Of a DNA stretch of 64,000 nt, positions 1-8,566 are shown in pieces. The first letter of the stretch is position 1; the number at the start of each line of letters is the position of its first letter. Both the position numbers and the translations under genes were made by a program. The notes beneath the pieces were generated by a model. That model was given only the letters and a program-made list of their open reading frames with translations. It ran no database searches and was not told where the DNA came from. This DNA is from DAMBHY01 sp032068765 (lineage in GTDB: Bacteria; Bacteroidota; Bacteroidia; Bacteroidales; Dysgonomonadaceae): positions 1 to 64,000 of the forward strand of contig DAMBHY010000011.1 in NCBI GenBank assembly GCA_032068765.1. Reading direction: 5' to 3'.

Positions 1-405
1 AGGATGAAAATAGCACATTGTACTTCATCTAACATACTATTTTGATTGTGTAAAAAGGCAATACAGTACTCAACAGCATTAATGTATTTCAAAATGATAA
101 CATTGCAACAAAATTATATGCATTTGCAAAGTAATATTAATGCCAATCCTAACTTAATAGAAGTGGAAATGATAGATCTGCGCTACCATCTTAAATTATT
201 GACAGGCATGAGTACAAAGAAGGGAAATAAGAATCAATCAGGTGGTTAAATGACAAAGTTGACCTAAAATTTTGAAATTCACAGTAAAAAACCATAACAT
301 CGTCATTAAAAGACAGTACCGTCTTTTCTAAAAGCCATAACACCATAACTAGAAGCAAGGAATTTGTACCTCTGAGCTAGGAATCGAAGCTTAAGGCTAA
401 AAAAC
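1..405. other. Left-edge stretch without a confident gene
   Basis: I recognise no gene in this stretch. A reading frame on the plus strand at 46-249 (67 codons if TTG is the start, 55 from the ATG at 82) encodes a polar peptide with no family I know. A stop codon lies immediately before it at 43-45, so it is not the in-frame tail of a gene entering from the left. A short hairpin (AAAAGAC, 6-nt loop, GTCTTTT) lies near 307-328. Most of the rest is unstructured AT-rich sequence. Confidence 0.4.
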
Positions 406-441
406 AAGTGATGCAGTGCAAAAAATAGCACTGCATCACTT
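406..441 (-). terminator. Intrinsic terminator of the tetR-fabG unit
   Basis: A perfect 14-bp stem (AAGTGATGCAGTGC / GCACTGCATCACTT) closes an 8-nt A/T loop. On the minus strand it is followed by GTTTTTTAG. It lies about 30 bp past the fabG stop codon. Confidence 0.85.
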
Positions 442-469
442 CATATTATTATTATTTACAAAGAAGTTA

Positions 470-1216
470 TCAAGTATTCATTCCGCCACAGACATTGATA
501 ACTTGTCCGCTCACATAAGAAGATAAGTCTGATGCCAGAAATAGTGCAACATTCGCAACATCTTCGGGAGTGCCGCCACGGCGCAGAGGAATATTTTTTG
601 CCCATTCTTCACGCACTTCGTCAGACAATTGAGCCGTCATTTCAGTAATGATGAATCCCGGAGCAATCGCATTGACACGAATATTGCGCGAACCAATTTC
701 CTTAGCCATGGATTTTGCAAGCCCAATCATTCCAGCTTTTGATGCAGAATAATTTGCCTGCCCAGCGTTACCCGAAACACCAACTACCGAACTCATATTG
801 ATAATGCTTCCTGACTTTTGGCGCATCATGATGGGAGTAACTGTTTTGATGTAATTAAAAGCGGATTTTAAGTTCACGGTAATAACCATATCCCATTGCT
901 GTTCGGTCATGCGCATCATCAAACCGTCTTTTGTAATACCGGCGTTGTTCACAAGAATGTCGATTCTTCCGAAGTCATTCATTATTTCTCCTACAACCCT
1001 TTCGGTATCTTCAAAACTGGCTGCATTAGCAGCATATCCTTTTGCTTTTACACCGAGAGCTTCCAATTCTTTGATGGTTTGATCCGAATTTTCATTCATC
1101 GTCAAATCAGTGAAAGCAATATTTGCTCCTTCTGAAGCATATTTCAAAGCTATTGCCTTACCTATTCCTCGTGCAGCACCTGTAATCAATGCTGTTTTTC
1201 CTTCCAATAGTTTCAT
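470..1216 (-). CDS. fabG: 3-oxoacyl-[acyl-carrier-protein] reductase FabG
   Basis: This is an NADPH-dependent short-chain dehydrogenase that reduces 3-oxoacyl-ACP to 3-hydroxyacyl-ACP in type II fatty-acid synthesis in the cytosol. The 248-residue length is typical of FabG. The Rossmann motif TGAARGIG lies at residues 12-19, NNAG at 90-93, catalytic Ser at 142/143, and the YSASK motif gives Tyr156 and Lys160. The C-terminal FabG-like pattern (VSGQVINVCGG) is present. It lies 12 bp downstream of a TetR-family gene on the same strand and the two probably share a transcript. A general SDR with another substrate is possible, but the FabG match is strong. Confidence 0.93.
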   Translation of the reverse strand: MKLLEGKTALITGAARGIGKAIALKYASEGANIAFTDLTMNENSDQTIKELEALGVKAKGYAANAASFEDTERVVGEIMNDFGRIDILVNNAGITKDGLMMRMTEQQWDMVITVNLKSAFNYIKTVTPIMMRQKSGSIINMSSVVGVSGNAGQANYSASKAGMIGLAKSMAKEIGSRNIRVNAIAPGFIITEMTAQLSDEVREEWAKNIPLRRGGTPEDVANVALFLASDLSSYVSGQVINVCGGMNT

Positions 1217-1228
1217 ATTTGTAATTTA

Positions 1229-1813
1229 TTAATTGATTTTTATTCCTTTAAAAATTATTCTTCTTATTATATCAACATCTTTTTCGTTATTGTAATTAAG
1301 TCGTAATGTTCCTCTGATAAATGGTACTTCCAAACCCTTCATTGAATAATGTATGATTTGTGCCGTACATGACAAATCGGCAATCGAAAATATGGAATCT
1401 TCCACTCCCTCTCTCAATATCTGATACAAAAAACTTATCTCATTTTGGTCAAATTCTTTCCTCACATTTTCCACAAGCCATATATTTCTGAAAAAATCCG
1501 CGCGCAAATGCCCGTTGCGTTTTACTACATCCCTGATAGCATCCAAACGCGTAAACAAAAACAAGATAAGTTTCTCGTCTGCTTTTATATTTTGTATCAC
1601 AACTTGATGTAGTTTTACATAAAGTTGTTGAATTTCCTGCTCAATAACAGAATGCAATATGTCGTTTTTGTTTTTGAAATAAAGATAAAGCGTACGACGT
1701 CCCTTGTTCGCTTCTTCCGCAATGTCATTCATTGTGGTGTTTTCAAAACCTTTCTTAGCGAATAAAAGACGTGCAACGTCAATGAAATTTTGTTTAGTTT
1801 TAGAAATCTCCAT
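1229..1813 (-). CDS. TetR/AcrR-family transcriptional regulator
   Basis: The N-terminal 50 residues form a TetR helix-turn-helix: FIDVARLLFAKKGF, then TTMNDIAEEANKGRRTLYLY, then FKNKNDIL. The C-terminal ligand domain is divergent, as usual for this family. I start at the ATG at 1813 (MEISKTKQ, 194 residues) because the HTH begins right after it; an upstream in-frame codon would add seven unlikely residues. The gene precedes fabG by 12 bp, so it may control its own expression and that of the reductase. Three 11-bp direct repeats lie just upstream (1821-1872) and could be its operator. The ligand is unknown. Confidence 0.88.
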   Translation of the reverse strand: MEISKTKQNFIDVARLLFAKKGFENTTMNDIAEEANKGRRTLYLYFKNKNDILHSVIEQEIQQLYVKLHQVVIQNIKADEKLILFLFTRLDAIRDVVKRNGHLRADFFRNIWLVENVRKEFDQNEISFLYQILREGVEDSIFSIADLSCTAQIIHYSMKGLEVPFIRGTLRLNYNNEKDVDIIRRIIFKGIKIN

Positions 1814-1820
1814 CTTCAAA

Positions 1821-1872
1821 ATTACACAAATCACAATATAATGTGCAAAAATAACACAAATATTACATAAAT
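1821..1872 (-). promoter_or_regulatory. Direct repeats upstream of tetR, candidate operator
   Basis: Three similar 11-mers lie in front of the TetR gene, read on the plus strand: ATTACACAAAT (1821-1831), ATAACACAAAT (1851-1861) and ATTACATAAAT (1862-1872). On the minus strand a TATTTTTG element, matching the Bacteroidetes -7 box TAnnTTTG, sits between the first and second repeats. Operator function is inferred from position only. Confidence 0.35.
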
Positions 1873-1992
1873 CTTATAGAAAACGTTTTTTAGAATATTA
1901 AGTTTATATGAACTAAATTTTAAGTGTTGCGTTTTATGTATAAATGTTCTTTTAAAATTAAATAAAAATACAATCATTAAAATTATTAAATT

Positions 1993-2247
1993 ATGGGAAT
2001 TTTAGCATGGATAATACTTGGTTTAATTGCAGGTGCAGTTGCTAAGTGGATTAGACCGGGAGCAGATCCTGGAGGATGGATTGTAACAATCCTTATTGGT
2101 ATAGTAGGTGCATTCGTTGGTGGATGGATTGGTACTCTTTTAGGATTAGGAACTGTTAATAATTTTGATTTCAGATCAATTCTTTTAGCAATCGTTGGTT
2201 CCATCGTAGTTCTTTGGATTTACTCAATGGTAACAAAAAAAAGATAA
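1993..2247 (+). CDS. GlsB/YeaQ/YmgE-family small membrane protein
   Basis: This 84-residue protein has the glycine-rich pattern of the 'transglycosylase-associated' GlsB/YeaQ/YmgE family: ILGLIAGAVAKWIRPGADPGGW, then a second and third hydrophobic segment with GAFVGGWIGTLLG. Three membrane helices are visible, ending in a basic KKR tail. Members are often induced by envelope or general stress, but no enzymatic activity is established and the family name is misleading. It is monocistronic, with a hairpin terminator about 120 bp downstream. Confidence 0.88.
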   Translation: MGILAWIILGLIAGAVAKWIRPGADPGGWIVTILIGIVGAFVGGWIGTLLGLGTVNNFDFRSILLAIVGSIVVLWIYSMVTKKR

Positions 2248-2265
2248 GATACATTATCAATTAGA

Positions 2266-2346
2266 ATGAATTCTATTTTAAATTTTGGTTGGCGCTGGCA
2301 AGGTCAGATTCTCAAAACAATAGGTTTGAGCAAAGCAACCATGTAA
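2266..2346 (+). CDS. Possible 26-residue small protein
   Basis: A short open frame starts with ATG at 2266 and ends with TAA at 2344-2346, between the GlsB-like gene and the terminator at 2370. The peptide starts MNSILNFGWRWQGQILKTIG. It is amphipathic and contains two tryptophans. I see no convincing ribosome-binding site and know no family, so it may be chance. Its position inside the transcript of the stress-type gene upstream makes it worth checking. Confidence 0.2.
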   Translation: MNSILNFGWRWQGQILKTIGLSKATM

Positions 2347-2369
2347 TTTAAAAATTGAATTAACTTGAG

Positions 2370-2403
2370 CAGCCTGTTGTTTTTGACAATAGGCTGTTTT
2401 TTT
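2370..2403 (+). terminator. Intrinsic terminator after the GlsB-like gene
   Basis: The stem CAGCCTGTTG / CAATAGGCTG (one G-T pair) closes a 7-nt loop and is followed by seven or more T residues. It lies upstream of trpB2. Confidence 0.8.
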
Positions 2404-2429
2404 ATGCACATTAGCAAACAACACACAAA

Positions 2430-3800
2430 ATGAAGACTAAAAAAAAATTTATTCTTCCTGAGGAAGAAATGCCAAGACAATGGTACAATATTTTAGCTGA
2501 ATTAGAAGGAAAACCATTGCCAATGATTAATCCACAAACAAGGAAACCTGTGACGGAATACGAACTTTCGAAAATATTTGCCAAAGAATTGGCAAAACAG
2601 GAACTAAATACAACTGATGCATGGATTGACATTCCGGAAGAAGTATTTGAGAAATACAAAATATTTCGTCCTACTCCACTTGTTAGAGCTTATGGATTAG
2701 AAAAAGCATTGGATACTCCGGCACATATCTATTTCAAAAATGAAAGTGTAAGTCCAGTAGGTTCGCACAAACTTAATTCTGCTTTACCCCAAGCGTACTA
2801 TAATAAAAGAGAAGGAGTAACCAATCTGACTACAGAAACAGGTGCAGGACAATGGGGAACAGCTCTTTCACTCGCAAGCAAATTATTTGGTTTAGAGCTG
2901 GCTGTCTATATGGTAAAATTGAGCTACGAACAAAAACCTTATCGCAAGCTTTTGATGCAATCGTGGGGAGCACAAGTTGTGGCGTCGCCAAGTATGTCAA
3001 CAAAAGCAGGCAGGAAAATACTCACCGATACGCCAAATCATCGCGGAAGTCTTGGCACAGCAATTTCTGAAGCTGTTGAACTTGCGCTTCAAACTCCCAA
3101 CTGTAAATATGCGTTAGGCAGTGTGATGAATCACGTATCACTGCATCAAACAATAATTGGTCTTGAAGCGGAACTACAAATGCAAATGGCTGACGCCTAT
3201 CCAGATATTGTGATTGGCTGCTTTGGCGGCGGTTCTAATTTTTCGGGAATAACATTTCCATTTTTACGACACAACTTCAAAGACAAAACCTTGAAAACTC
3301 GTTTCGTAGCTGTAGAACCCGCATCTTGTCCAAAACTTTCCAAAGGAAGTTTCGGATATGATTATGGAGATCAATCAGGTTACACCCCATTAATTCCGAT
3401 GTTTACTCTCGGACACAATTTCACGCCGGCAAATATACATGCAGGAGGACTCCGTTATCATGGTGCAGGATCAATTGTTAGTAAATTGTATAAGGATAAT
3501 TTGATAGAGGCGATGGATGTTAATCAATTGGAGTCTTTTAGAGCAGGAATATTATTTGCACAGACGGAAGGAATTATTCCCGCTCCAGAGTCTTCACATG
3601 CAATTGCAGGAGCTGTTCGTGAAGCAATACGAGCTAAGGAAGAAGGCATTCAAAAGAATATACTATTCAATCTTTCTGGACATGGAATGATTGATATGAC
3701 AGCTTATGACCAATATTTATCGGGAGATTTGAGTAATCACGAACTATCTCAACAAGAAATTGACGAATATTTCAAACAAAACCCCTTACAAACGTGTTAA
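2430..3800 (+). CDS. trpB: TrpB2-type tryptophan synthase beta-like PLP enzyme
   Basis: This is a fold-type II PLP enzyme that condenses indole with serine (or a serine derivative) to tryptophan. The 456-residue length and the N-terminal pattern (WYNILAELEGKPLPMINP) identify the TrpB2 subgroup rather than the roughly 400-residue TrpB1. The PLP lysine is in GSHKLNSA (Lys114), and the phosphate-binding glycine loop is GCFGGGSNF. No trpA or other trp gene is nearby, and the gene sits alone between two terminator or promoter regions. TrpB2 proteins often act without TrpA, for instance in indole salvage. The subgroup is clear, the physiological role is inferred. Confidence 0.92.
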   Translation: MKTKKKFILPEEEMPRQWYNILAELEGKPLPMINPQTRKPVTEYELSKIFAKELAKQELNTTDAWIDIPEEVFEKYKIFRPTPLVRAYGLEKALDTPAHIYFKNESVSPVGSHKLNSALPQAYYNKREGVTNLTTETGAGQWGTALSLASKLFGLELAVYMVKLSYEQKPYRKLLMQSWGAQVVASPSMSTKAGRKILTDTPNHRGSLGTAISEAVELALQTPNCKYALGSVMNHVSLHQTIIGLEAELQMQMADAYPDIVIGCFGGGSNFSGITFPFLRHNFKDKTLKTRFVAVEPASCPKLSKGSFGYDYGDQSGYTPLIPMFTLGHNFTPANIHAGGLRYHGAGSIVSKLYKDNLIEAMDVNQLESFRAGILFAQTEGIIPAPESSHAIAGAVREAIRAKEEGIQKNILFNLSGHGMIDMTAYDQYLSGDLSNHELSQQEIDEYFKQNPLQTC

Positions 3801-4078
3801 TATTTAAATTTTATAAATAAGAGTTTTTATAAAGTTTGGAAAAAGCGTTCATAATTATTATCTTTGATATAATTAGTAAAAATTGAAGTTATTGCCGCAT
3901 TGGTCGATTGGGAAACTCATCAATTTTTCACATCGAAACGAGAAAGTTTTTATTTTTAATGGCGGGCCGCACCTTCGGGATTCCGATTTATCGGAACGGC
4001 GGATTACAAAGAAAATAGAACACTCAAATCCTGTCACAAGGAGTTTCGTCAAATTCCACCAGTGCGGCTTCTTTATAA
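3801..4078. other. Intergenic stretch before the chromate-transporter genes
   Basis: I find no supported gene between trpB2 and the promoter at 4079. A small perfect dyad (TTCCGAT-TT-ATCGGAA, 3981-3996) sits in a locally GC-richer block (about 3960-4010). An open frame at 3883-4092 has no recognisable protein features and is treated as chance. Confidence 0.5.
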
Positions 4079-4118
4079 TTGCAGATTGCTAAAAATAATT
4101 TTTATTTTTGCAATCTGC
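4079..4118 (+). promoter_or_regulatory. Promoter with overlapping 9-bp inverted repeat for the chr pair
   Basis: TTG at 4079-4081, a 21-bp spacer and TATTTTTG at 4103-4110 match the Bacteroidetes sigma-A consensus. A perfect 9-bp inverted repeat (GCAGATTGC at 4081-4089, GCAATCTGC at 4110-4118) touches the -33 element and the end of the -7 element. That is the layout of a repressor operator. It could also fold as a hairpin in RNA reading through from upstream. Confidence 0.55.
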
Positions 4119-4140
4119 TTTTCTTTTGAACAAAATTATT

Positions 4141-4689
4141 ATGCGTGAATATTGGGAACTATTTATTTCATTTTTAAAAATCGGAGCATTCACATTTGGT
4201 GGTGGCTATGCGATGATACCCATTATTAGAAATGAAGTAGTAGTAAAGAAAAAATGGCTTGAAGACTCAGAATTTATGGACTTGTTAGCCATTGCTCAAT
4301 CTCTTCCTGGACCAATTTCATTAAACACTGCTGTTTTCGTAGGAAATAAAAGAAAAGGATTTAAAGGAAGCCTTTTTACATCGTTGGGTATTATTCTGCC
4401 TTCCTTTGTTACAATACTTCTTATCGCAATGGTTTTCACCCAATTTAAAGATAATCCTGTTATAGATAGGATATTCAAAGGAATACGACCGGCAGTAGTA
4501 GCTCTTATATTTACACCTTTATTAAGTTTGGGGAAATCTGCTAATGTTACATGGAAAAATATTTGGATTCCAATCTTGGTGGCGCTTCTCGTTTGGAAAT
4601 TGGGAGTCTCTCCTATCTATATCGTAGCATTATGCATTATTTTGAGTTTAGGCCTGTTTTATATAAAAGAGCAGAAGAATAAAAAGTAA
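4141..4689 (+). CDS. chrA: Chromate transporter (CHR) half-protein, first subunit
   Basis: This is a 182-residue membrane protein of the CHR family, which includes chromate and possibly sulfate-type oxyanion transporters. It carries the family signature FLKIGAFTFGGGYAMIPII at the N-terminus and QSLPGPISLN further in. It corresponds to one CHR domain; long-chain ChrA proteins carry two. I use the ATG at 4141 rather than 4108 because the signature starts right after it and because 4108 would overlap the promoter element. It overlaps the next CHR gene by one base (TAATG), so translation is likely coupled and the two halves probably form one transporter. Substrate is not proven. Confidence 0.88.
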   Translation: MREYWELFISFLKIGAFTFGGGYAMIPIIRNEVVVKKKWLEDSEFMDLLAIAQSLPGPISLNTAVFVGNKRKGFKGSLFTSLGIILPSFVTILLIAMVFTQFKDNPVIDRIFKGIRPAVVALIFTPLLSLGKSANVTWKNIWIPILVALLVWKLGVSPIYIVALCIILSLGLFYIKEQKNKK

Positions 4690-5249
4690 TGGAGTTATTG
4701 CAACTGTATATTGAATTGTTCATCACATTCTTTAAGATCGGGTTATTCGGTTTTGGAGGAGGATACGCAATGCTATCGTTAATTCAACACGAGGTGGTAA
4801 CAAAACATGCGTGGTTATCATTGGGCGATTTTACGGATATTGTAGCCGTTTCACAAACTACTCCCGGGCCTATAGCTTTTAATTCCGCAACGTATATAGG
4901 ATATACTTCCGTTATTAATAATTCTTACGCTGATGTTTATGGAATAATTGGCTCCGCTATATGCACCATAGCAGTGAGTCTTCCTTCGTTGATATTAATG
5001 ACCATTGTGTGCATCTTTTTTGTAAGGTTACAAGGAAATAGATGGTTAACTGCATCTTTATCTGTTTTGAAACCAGCTGTTATCGGTCTTATTGCTGCTG
5101 CAGCACTTATTTTGATTACTCCTTATAATTTTATTGATTACGGCAGTTGGATTATATTTGGATTTGTTATTGTGGCTTCTTATAAAAAAATTGACCCAAT
5201 ATTGCTTATCGGGTTATCGGGCATTTTAGGGCTGATTTTTTATTCATAA
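4689..5249 (+). CDS. chrA: Chromate transporter (CHR) half-protein, second subunit
   Basis: This 186-residue CHR-domain membrane protein has the signature FFKIGLFGFGGGYAMLSLIQ and SQTTPGPIAFNSATYIGY. It is homologous to the gene just upstream, with which it shares the TAATG stop/start junction. Such short-chain CHR pairs are a known arrangement in which the two proteins insert with opposite topology and work together. A strong hairpin follows 19 bp downstream and ends the two-gene unit. Confidence 0.88.
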   Translation: MELLQLYIELFITFFKIGLFGFGGGYAMLSLIQHEVVTKHAWLSLGDFTDIVAVSQTTPGPIAFNSATYIGYTSVINNSYADVYGIIGSAICTIAVSLPSLILMTIVCIFFVRLQGNRWLTASLSVLKPAVIGLIAAAALILITPYNFIDYGSWIIFGFVIVASYKKIDPILLIGLSGILGLIFYS

Positions 5250-5267
5250 AAATTTTGCAAAAAAATT

Positions 5268-5299
5268 AAAGGTTGAATATTTGGAAATATTCAACCTTT
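5268..5299. terminator. Strong hairpin terminator after the chr pair
   Basis: A perfect 15-bp stem (AAAGGTTGAATATTT / AAATATTCAACCTTT) closes a 2-nt loop. It lies 19 bp past the second CHR gene and upstream of the convergent topA stop. T-rich flanks on both strands suggest it may serve both directions. Confidence 0.75.
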
Positions 5300-5419
5300 A
5301 TATCTTTAAAGAGAGTAATGAAAGTTCTTTATACATTAGTCTTTGTTGACGTTACTAATCATCAAAGCAGCTAATAATAAATGAAAACTACACCTACTGC
5401 TGTTCTTGTTTCTTTAAAA

Positions 5420-7825
5420 TTAGCTTGTTTTTTTCGTAGTTTTTGAAGCTCCTTTCTTAGTCGTAGTTTTTATAGCTGCTTTTTTTGTTGACGTTTTAAC
5501 CTTCTTGTCAGATTTTACATTCTTGGTTTTTGATGCATCTGTTTTCTCAATTATCTCCAACGCTTCTTTATAAGTAATCTCTTTAGGATCAACTGTTTTT
5601 GGAATTTTATAGTTGAGTTTTTTATAAGAAATATAAGGTCCATATCTACCATTCAGAATTAGCAACTCCGGTTCTTCCTTAAAAGTTTGAATAGTTTTTT
5701 CAGCGTCTTTTTTAGCTTTTTCTTCAATAAGAGTTACCGCCTCATCAAAACTAATAGAATAAGGGTCAAATGTTTTTGGAATTGATACATATGAACTATT
5801 ATGTTTTACATAAGGACCAAATCTACCAACTGCAACCGTAATCTCTTTACCATTATATTCTCCCAAATTACGTGGAAGGTCAAAGAGCTTCAAAGCCTCT
5901 TCCAATGTTATATTCTCAATAGATTGCGTTTTTTGCAAAGATGCAAACTGAGGTTTATCTTCTTCCTCTGTAGCTCCAATTTGAGCAATAGCTCCGTAAC
6001 GACCAATTTTTACCGATACTTGTTTTCCTGTTTTCGGGTCAGTTCCTAAAATCCTTTCTCCTACCCTATGTTCCGAACGCGACTCTTTGGCTTCATTCAC
6101 AATAGGATGAAAATGTTGATAGAAATCTGCAATTACATTGTTCCATTGAGATTTGCCTTCGGCTATGGTATCAAAATCTTTTTCCATACCTGCCGTGAAG
6201 TTATAATCAACTATGCTTGGGAAAGCTTCCAGTAGATAGTCATTTACAACGGTTCCAATATTTGTAGGAAATAATTTATTTTTATCGGCACCAACGATTT
6301 CTATTTTTTCGTCGTCAGTTATTTTGCCTTTTTTCAATGTCAATAAGTTATACTGTCGTTCTTCTCCTTCTTTATTGCCTTTTTCGACGTATTCCCTATT
6401 CTGAATTGTAGATATGGTAGGAGCATAAGTGGAAGGACGTCCAATTCCCAACTCTTCGAGTTTGCGAACAAGAGACGCCTCGGTGTATCGTGCAGGGCGT
6501 TGAGTAAATCTTTGTGTGGCAGTGCTTTCTTCCAAATTCAAAGATTCATTCACTTTCATTGAAGGAAGAAGCATTTCTTCATTTTCAACATCTTCGTCAT
6601 CCGTACTTTCGAGGTACACCTTCAAGAAACCATCAAACTTGATGACTTCTCCATTTGCCTGAAAATAACCGTCTGCATTTGAAATATTGATGGTAACTGT
6701 AGTTTTCTCGAGTTCTGCGTCTGACATTTGTGAAGCAATAGTACGCTTCCAAATCAACTCGTACAATTTTTTCTCCTGTGCTGTGCCCGAAACTTCATGT
6801 TCACTGATATAAGTTGGACGAATTGCTTCGTGAGCTTCTTGAGCGCCTTTTATTTTGGTAGAAAAACGACGGGTCTTTAAATATTTATCACCATACTGCT
6901 CAGTAATCTCAGTTTTGGCGGTATTTATAGCTAAACTTGAAAGATTGACTGAGTCGGTACGCATATACGTTATCTTCCCTGATTCGTAAAGCTTTTGTGC
7001 AATTCTCATTGTCTGTGCAACGGAATAACCCAATTTTCTCGACGCTTCCTGTTGAAGTGTGGAAGTGGTAAATGGTGCTGCAGGCGATTTTTTAGCGGGT
7101 TTGGTTGTGATATCCGAAACAGAAAAAGAAGCATCTTTTAGTTTTTCCAATAAATCTAACGCTTCTTCTTTGGTTTTAAGTCGTTTATTGTATTCCGCCT
7201 TGATAGTGATATTTTTATTGTTTTCTACTTTCGAAAAAATACCAACTATTTTGTAAGCTGATTCTGTTACAAAATTTTGTATCTCGCGTTCTCTTTCAAC
7301 GATTAATCTTACAGCAACAGACTGAACTCGACCTGCGGATAAAGATGGTTTAATTTTTCGCCATAAAACGGGTGAAAGTTCAAAACCGACAATTCTATCT
7401 AATACTCTTCGCGCTTGTTGAGCATCTACAAGATTGACATCAATTTTACGGGGATTTTCTATCGCTGAAAGTATTGCATTCTTAGTAATTTCGTGGAAAA
7501 CGATTCGCTTCGTGTCTTTTTCCTTTAAATCAAGGGCATTGTAAAGGTGCCATGAAATCGCTTCCCCCTCGCGGTCTTCATCGGATGCGAGCCATACGGT
7601 TGAAGCCTTATTGGCTTCGGCTTTTAATTCTGAAACAACCTTCTTCTTGTCATCAGGAATTTCGTAAATAGGAGTAAAATTTTTGTCAATGTCAATACTA
7701 AATTCGTTTTTCTTCAAATCCCTTATGTGGCCGTAACTTGACATAACTTTATAATCCTCTCCTAAAAACTTTTCAATAGTTTTTGCTTTCGCAGGAGATT
7801 CTACAATGACTAAATTTTTTCCCAT
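5420..7825 (-). CDS. topA: DNA topoisomerase I (type IA)
   Basis: This enzyme relaxes negative supercoils through a 5'-phosphotyrosine intermediate. The Toprim domain starts at the N-terminus (LVIVESPAKAKTIEKFLG, then DEDREGEAISWH). The active-site tyrosine is in ITYMRTDSVNLS. The C-terminal third has Toprim-associated repeats (GRYGAIAQIG, GRFGPYVKHN, GRYGPYISYK) instead of the zinc fingers of E. coli TopA, followed by a Lys/Thr-rich tail. This layout is usual in Bacteroidetes. I start at 7825 (MGKNLVIVES, 801 residues); the longer frame adds 25 residues that cross the promoter. Confidence 0.96.
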   Translation of the reverse strand: MGKNLVIVESPAKAKTIEKFLGEDYKVMSSYGHIRDLKKNEFSIDIDKNFTPIYEIPDDKKKVVSELKAEANKASTVWLASDEDREGEAISWHLYNALDLKEKDTKRIVFHEITKNAILSAIENPRKIDVNLVDAQQARRVLDRIVGFELSPVLWRKIKPSLSAGRVQSVAVRLIVEREREIQNFVTESAYKIVGIFSKVENNKNITIKAEYNKRLKTKEEALDLLEKLKDASFSVSDITTKPAKKSPAAPFTTSTLQQEASRKLGYSVAQTMRIAQKLYESGKITYMRTDSVNLSSLAINTAKTEITEQYGDKYLKTRRFSTKIKGAQEAHEAIRPTYISEHEVSGTAQEKKLYELIWKRTIASQMSDAELEKTTVTINISNADGYFQANGEVIKFDGFLKVYLESTDDEDVENEEMLLPSMKVNESLNLEESTATQRFTQRPARYTEASLVRKLEELGIGRPSTYAPTISTIQNREYVEKGNKEGEERQYNLLTLKKGKITDDEKIEIVGADKNKLFPTNIGTVVNDYLLEAFPSIVDYNFTAGMEKDFDTIAEGKSQWNNVIADFYQHFHPIVNEAKESRSEHRVGERILGTDPKTGKQVSVKIGRYGAIAQIGATEEEDKPQFASLQKTQSIENITLEEALKLFDLPRNLGEYNGKEITVAVGRFGPYVKHNSSYVSIPKTFDPYSISFDEAVTLIEEKAKKDAEKTIQTFKEEPELLILNGRYGPYISYKKLNYKIPKTVDPKEITYKEALEIIEKTDASKTKNVKSDKKVKTSTKKAAIKTTTKKGASKTTKKTS

Positions 7826-7868
7826 TAAATCAGACTTTAAATTTTTATAATCTTGTGATTTACGAGTG

Positions 7869-7900
7869 CAAAAGTAGTAATTTTGTGTTATGCAACACAA
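7869..7900 (-). promoter_or_regulatory. topA promoter with a 7-bp dyad at the -33 region
   Basis: Read on the minus strand, TTG (7898-7900), a 21-bp spacer and TACTTTTG (7869-7876) fit the Bacteroidetes consensus. The spacer and -33 element are covered by a perfect dyad, TTGTGTT-ATGC-AACACAA (7883-7900). The dyad is a candidate regulatory site or a supercoiling-sensitive cruciform. Confidence 0.6.
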
Positions 7901-7962
7901 TTTTTCGCAGAATTACTTGTAGATAAGCTTTTGGAATTTATAATAATATGAGATATTAAGCC

Positions 7963-8562
7963 TTATAATTTCTTTACTTTGACGCCATAAATAGCACTCA
8001 TTTTATTATAAAGAATTTCGCTTTGTGATTTTATGACGTACAGTCTCATCTGACAGTCAGCATTGAAATCTTGCGTCCAATGAACATCATCCACTTGTTT
8101 GAGAACGCGCATCACCTCATTAAGCAAGCTATAATCAAATTTAATTTCTAAAGTATCTTCGATTTTTTTCTCAACGATACATGCGTTGTTGATGGCATCG
8201 GCTGCGGCTTCTTTATATGCCTTTATAAGTCCCGATGTGCCTAAAAGTGTTCCACCAAAATATCTTATGACAAGAATTAAGACGTTGGTCAATTCAAAAG
8301 AATTGATTTGTCCCAAAATGGGTCGTCCTGCAGTTCCAGAAGGTTCTCCATCATCATTGGCACGAAACTCTTCTCTTTCCACACCCAACATATATGCCCA
8401 GCATACATGCCTCGCATCATAGTATTTTTTACGGTATTCTTCCACTATCGGTTTTATTTTGTCCACAGACGTGACAGGAATAATATGTGAGATGAATTTA
8501 CTTTTCTTTTCCACAATATATCCCTGAGCCGGAGCGTCGATAGTTTTGTAAGAATCTTTCAT
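7963..8562 (-). CDS. yigZ: IMPACT/YigZ-family protein
   Basis: This 199-residue protein has the N-terminal UPF0029/IMPACT domain (DDGEPSGTAGRPIL motif, then VVIRYFGGTLLGTSGLIKAYKEAA in the family pattern) and the C-terminal ferredoxin-like YigZ domain. Bacterial members have no settled function; the eukaryotic homologue IMPACT regulates translation through GCN1. It is divergent from the FUSC-family gene. A -7-like TAATTTTG ends only four bases before the ATG, so the transcript could be leaderless. Confidence 0.9.
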   Translation of the reverse strand: MKDSYKTIDAPAQGYIVEKKSKFISHIIPVTSVDKIKPIVEEYRKKYYDARHVCWAYMLGVEREEFRANDDGEPSGTAGRPILGQINSFELTNVLILVIRYFGGTLLGTSGLIKAYKEAAADAINNACIVEKKIEDTLEIKFDYSLLNEVMRVLKQVDDVHWTQDFNADCQMRLYVIKSQSEILYNKMSAIYGVKVKKL

Positions 8563-8566
8563 ATCG

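Noticed and set aside
3883..4092. 69-residue gene upstream of the chr pair
   Set aside because: It has no protein features, and its end overlaps the promoter and inverted repeat.
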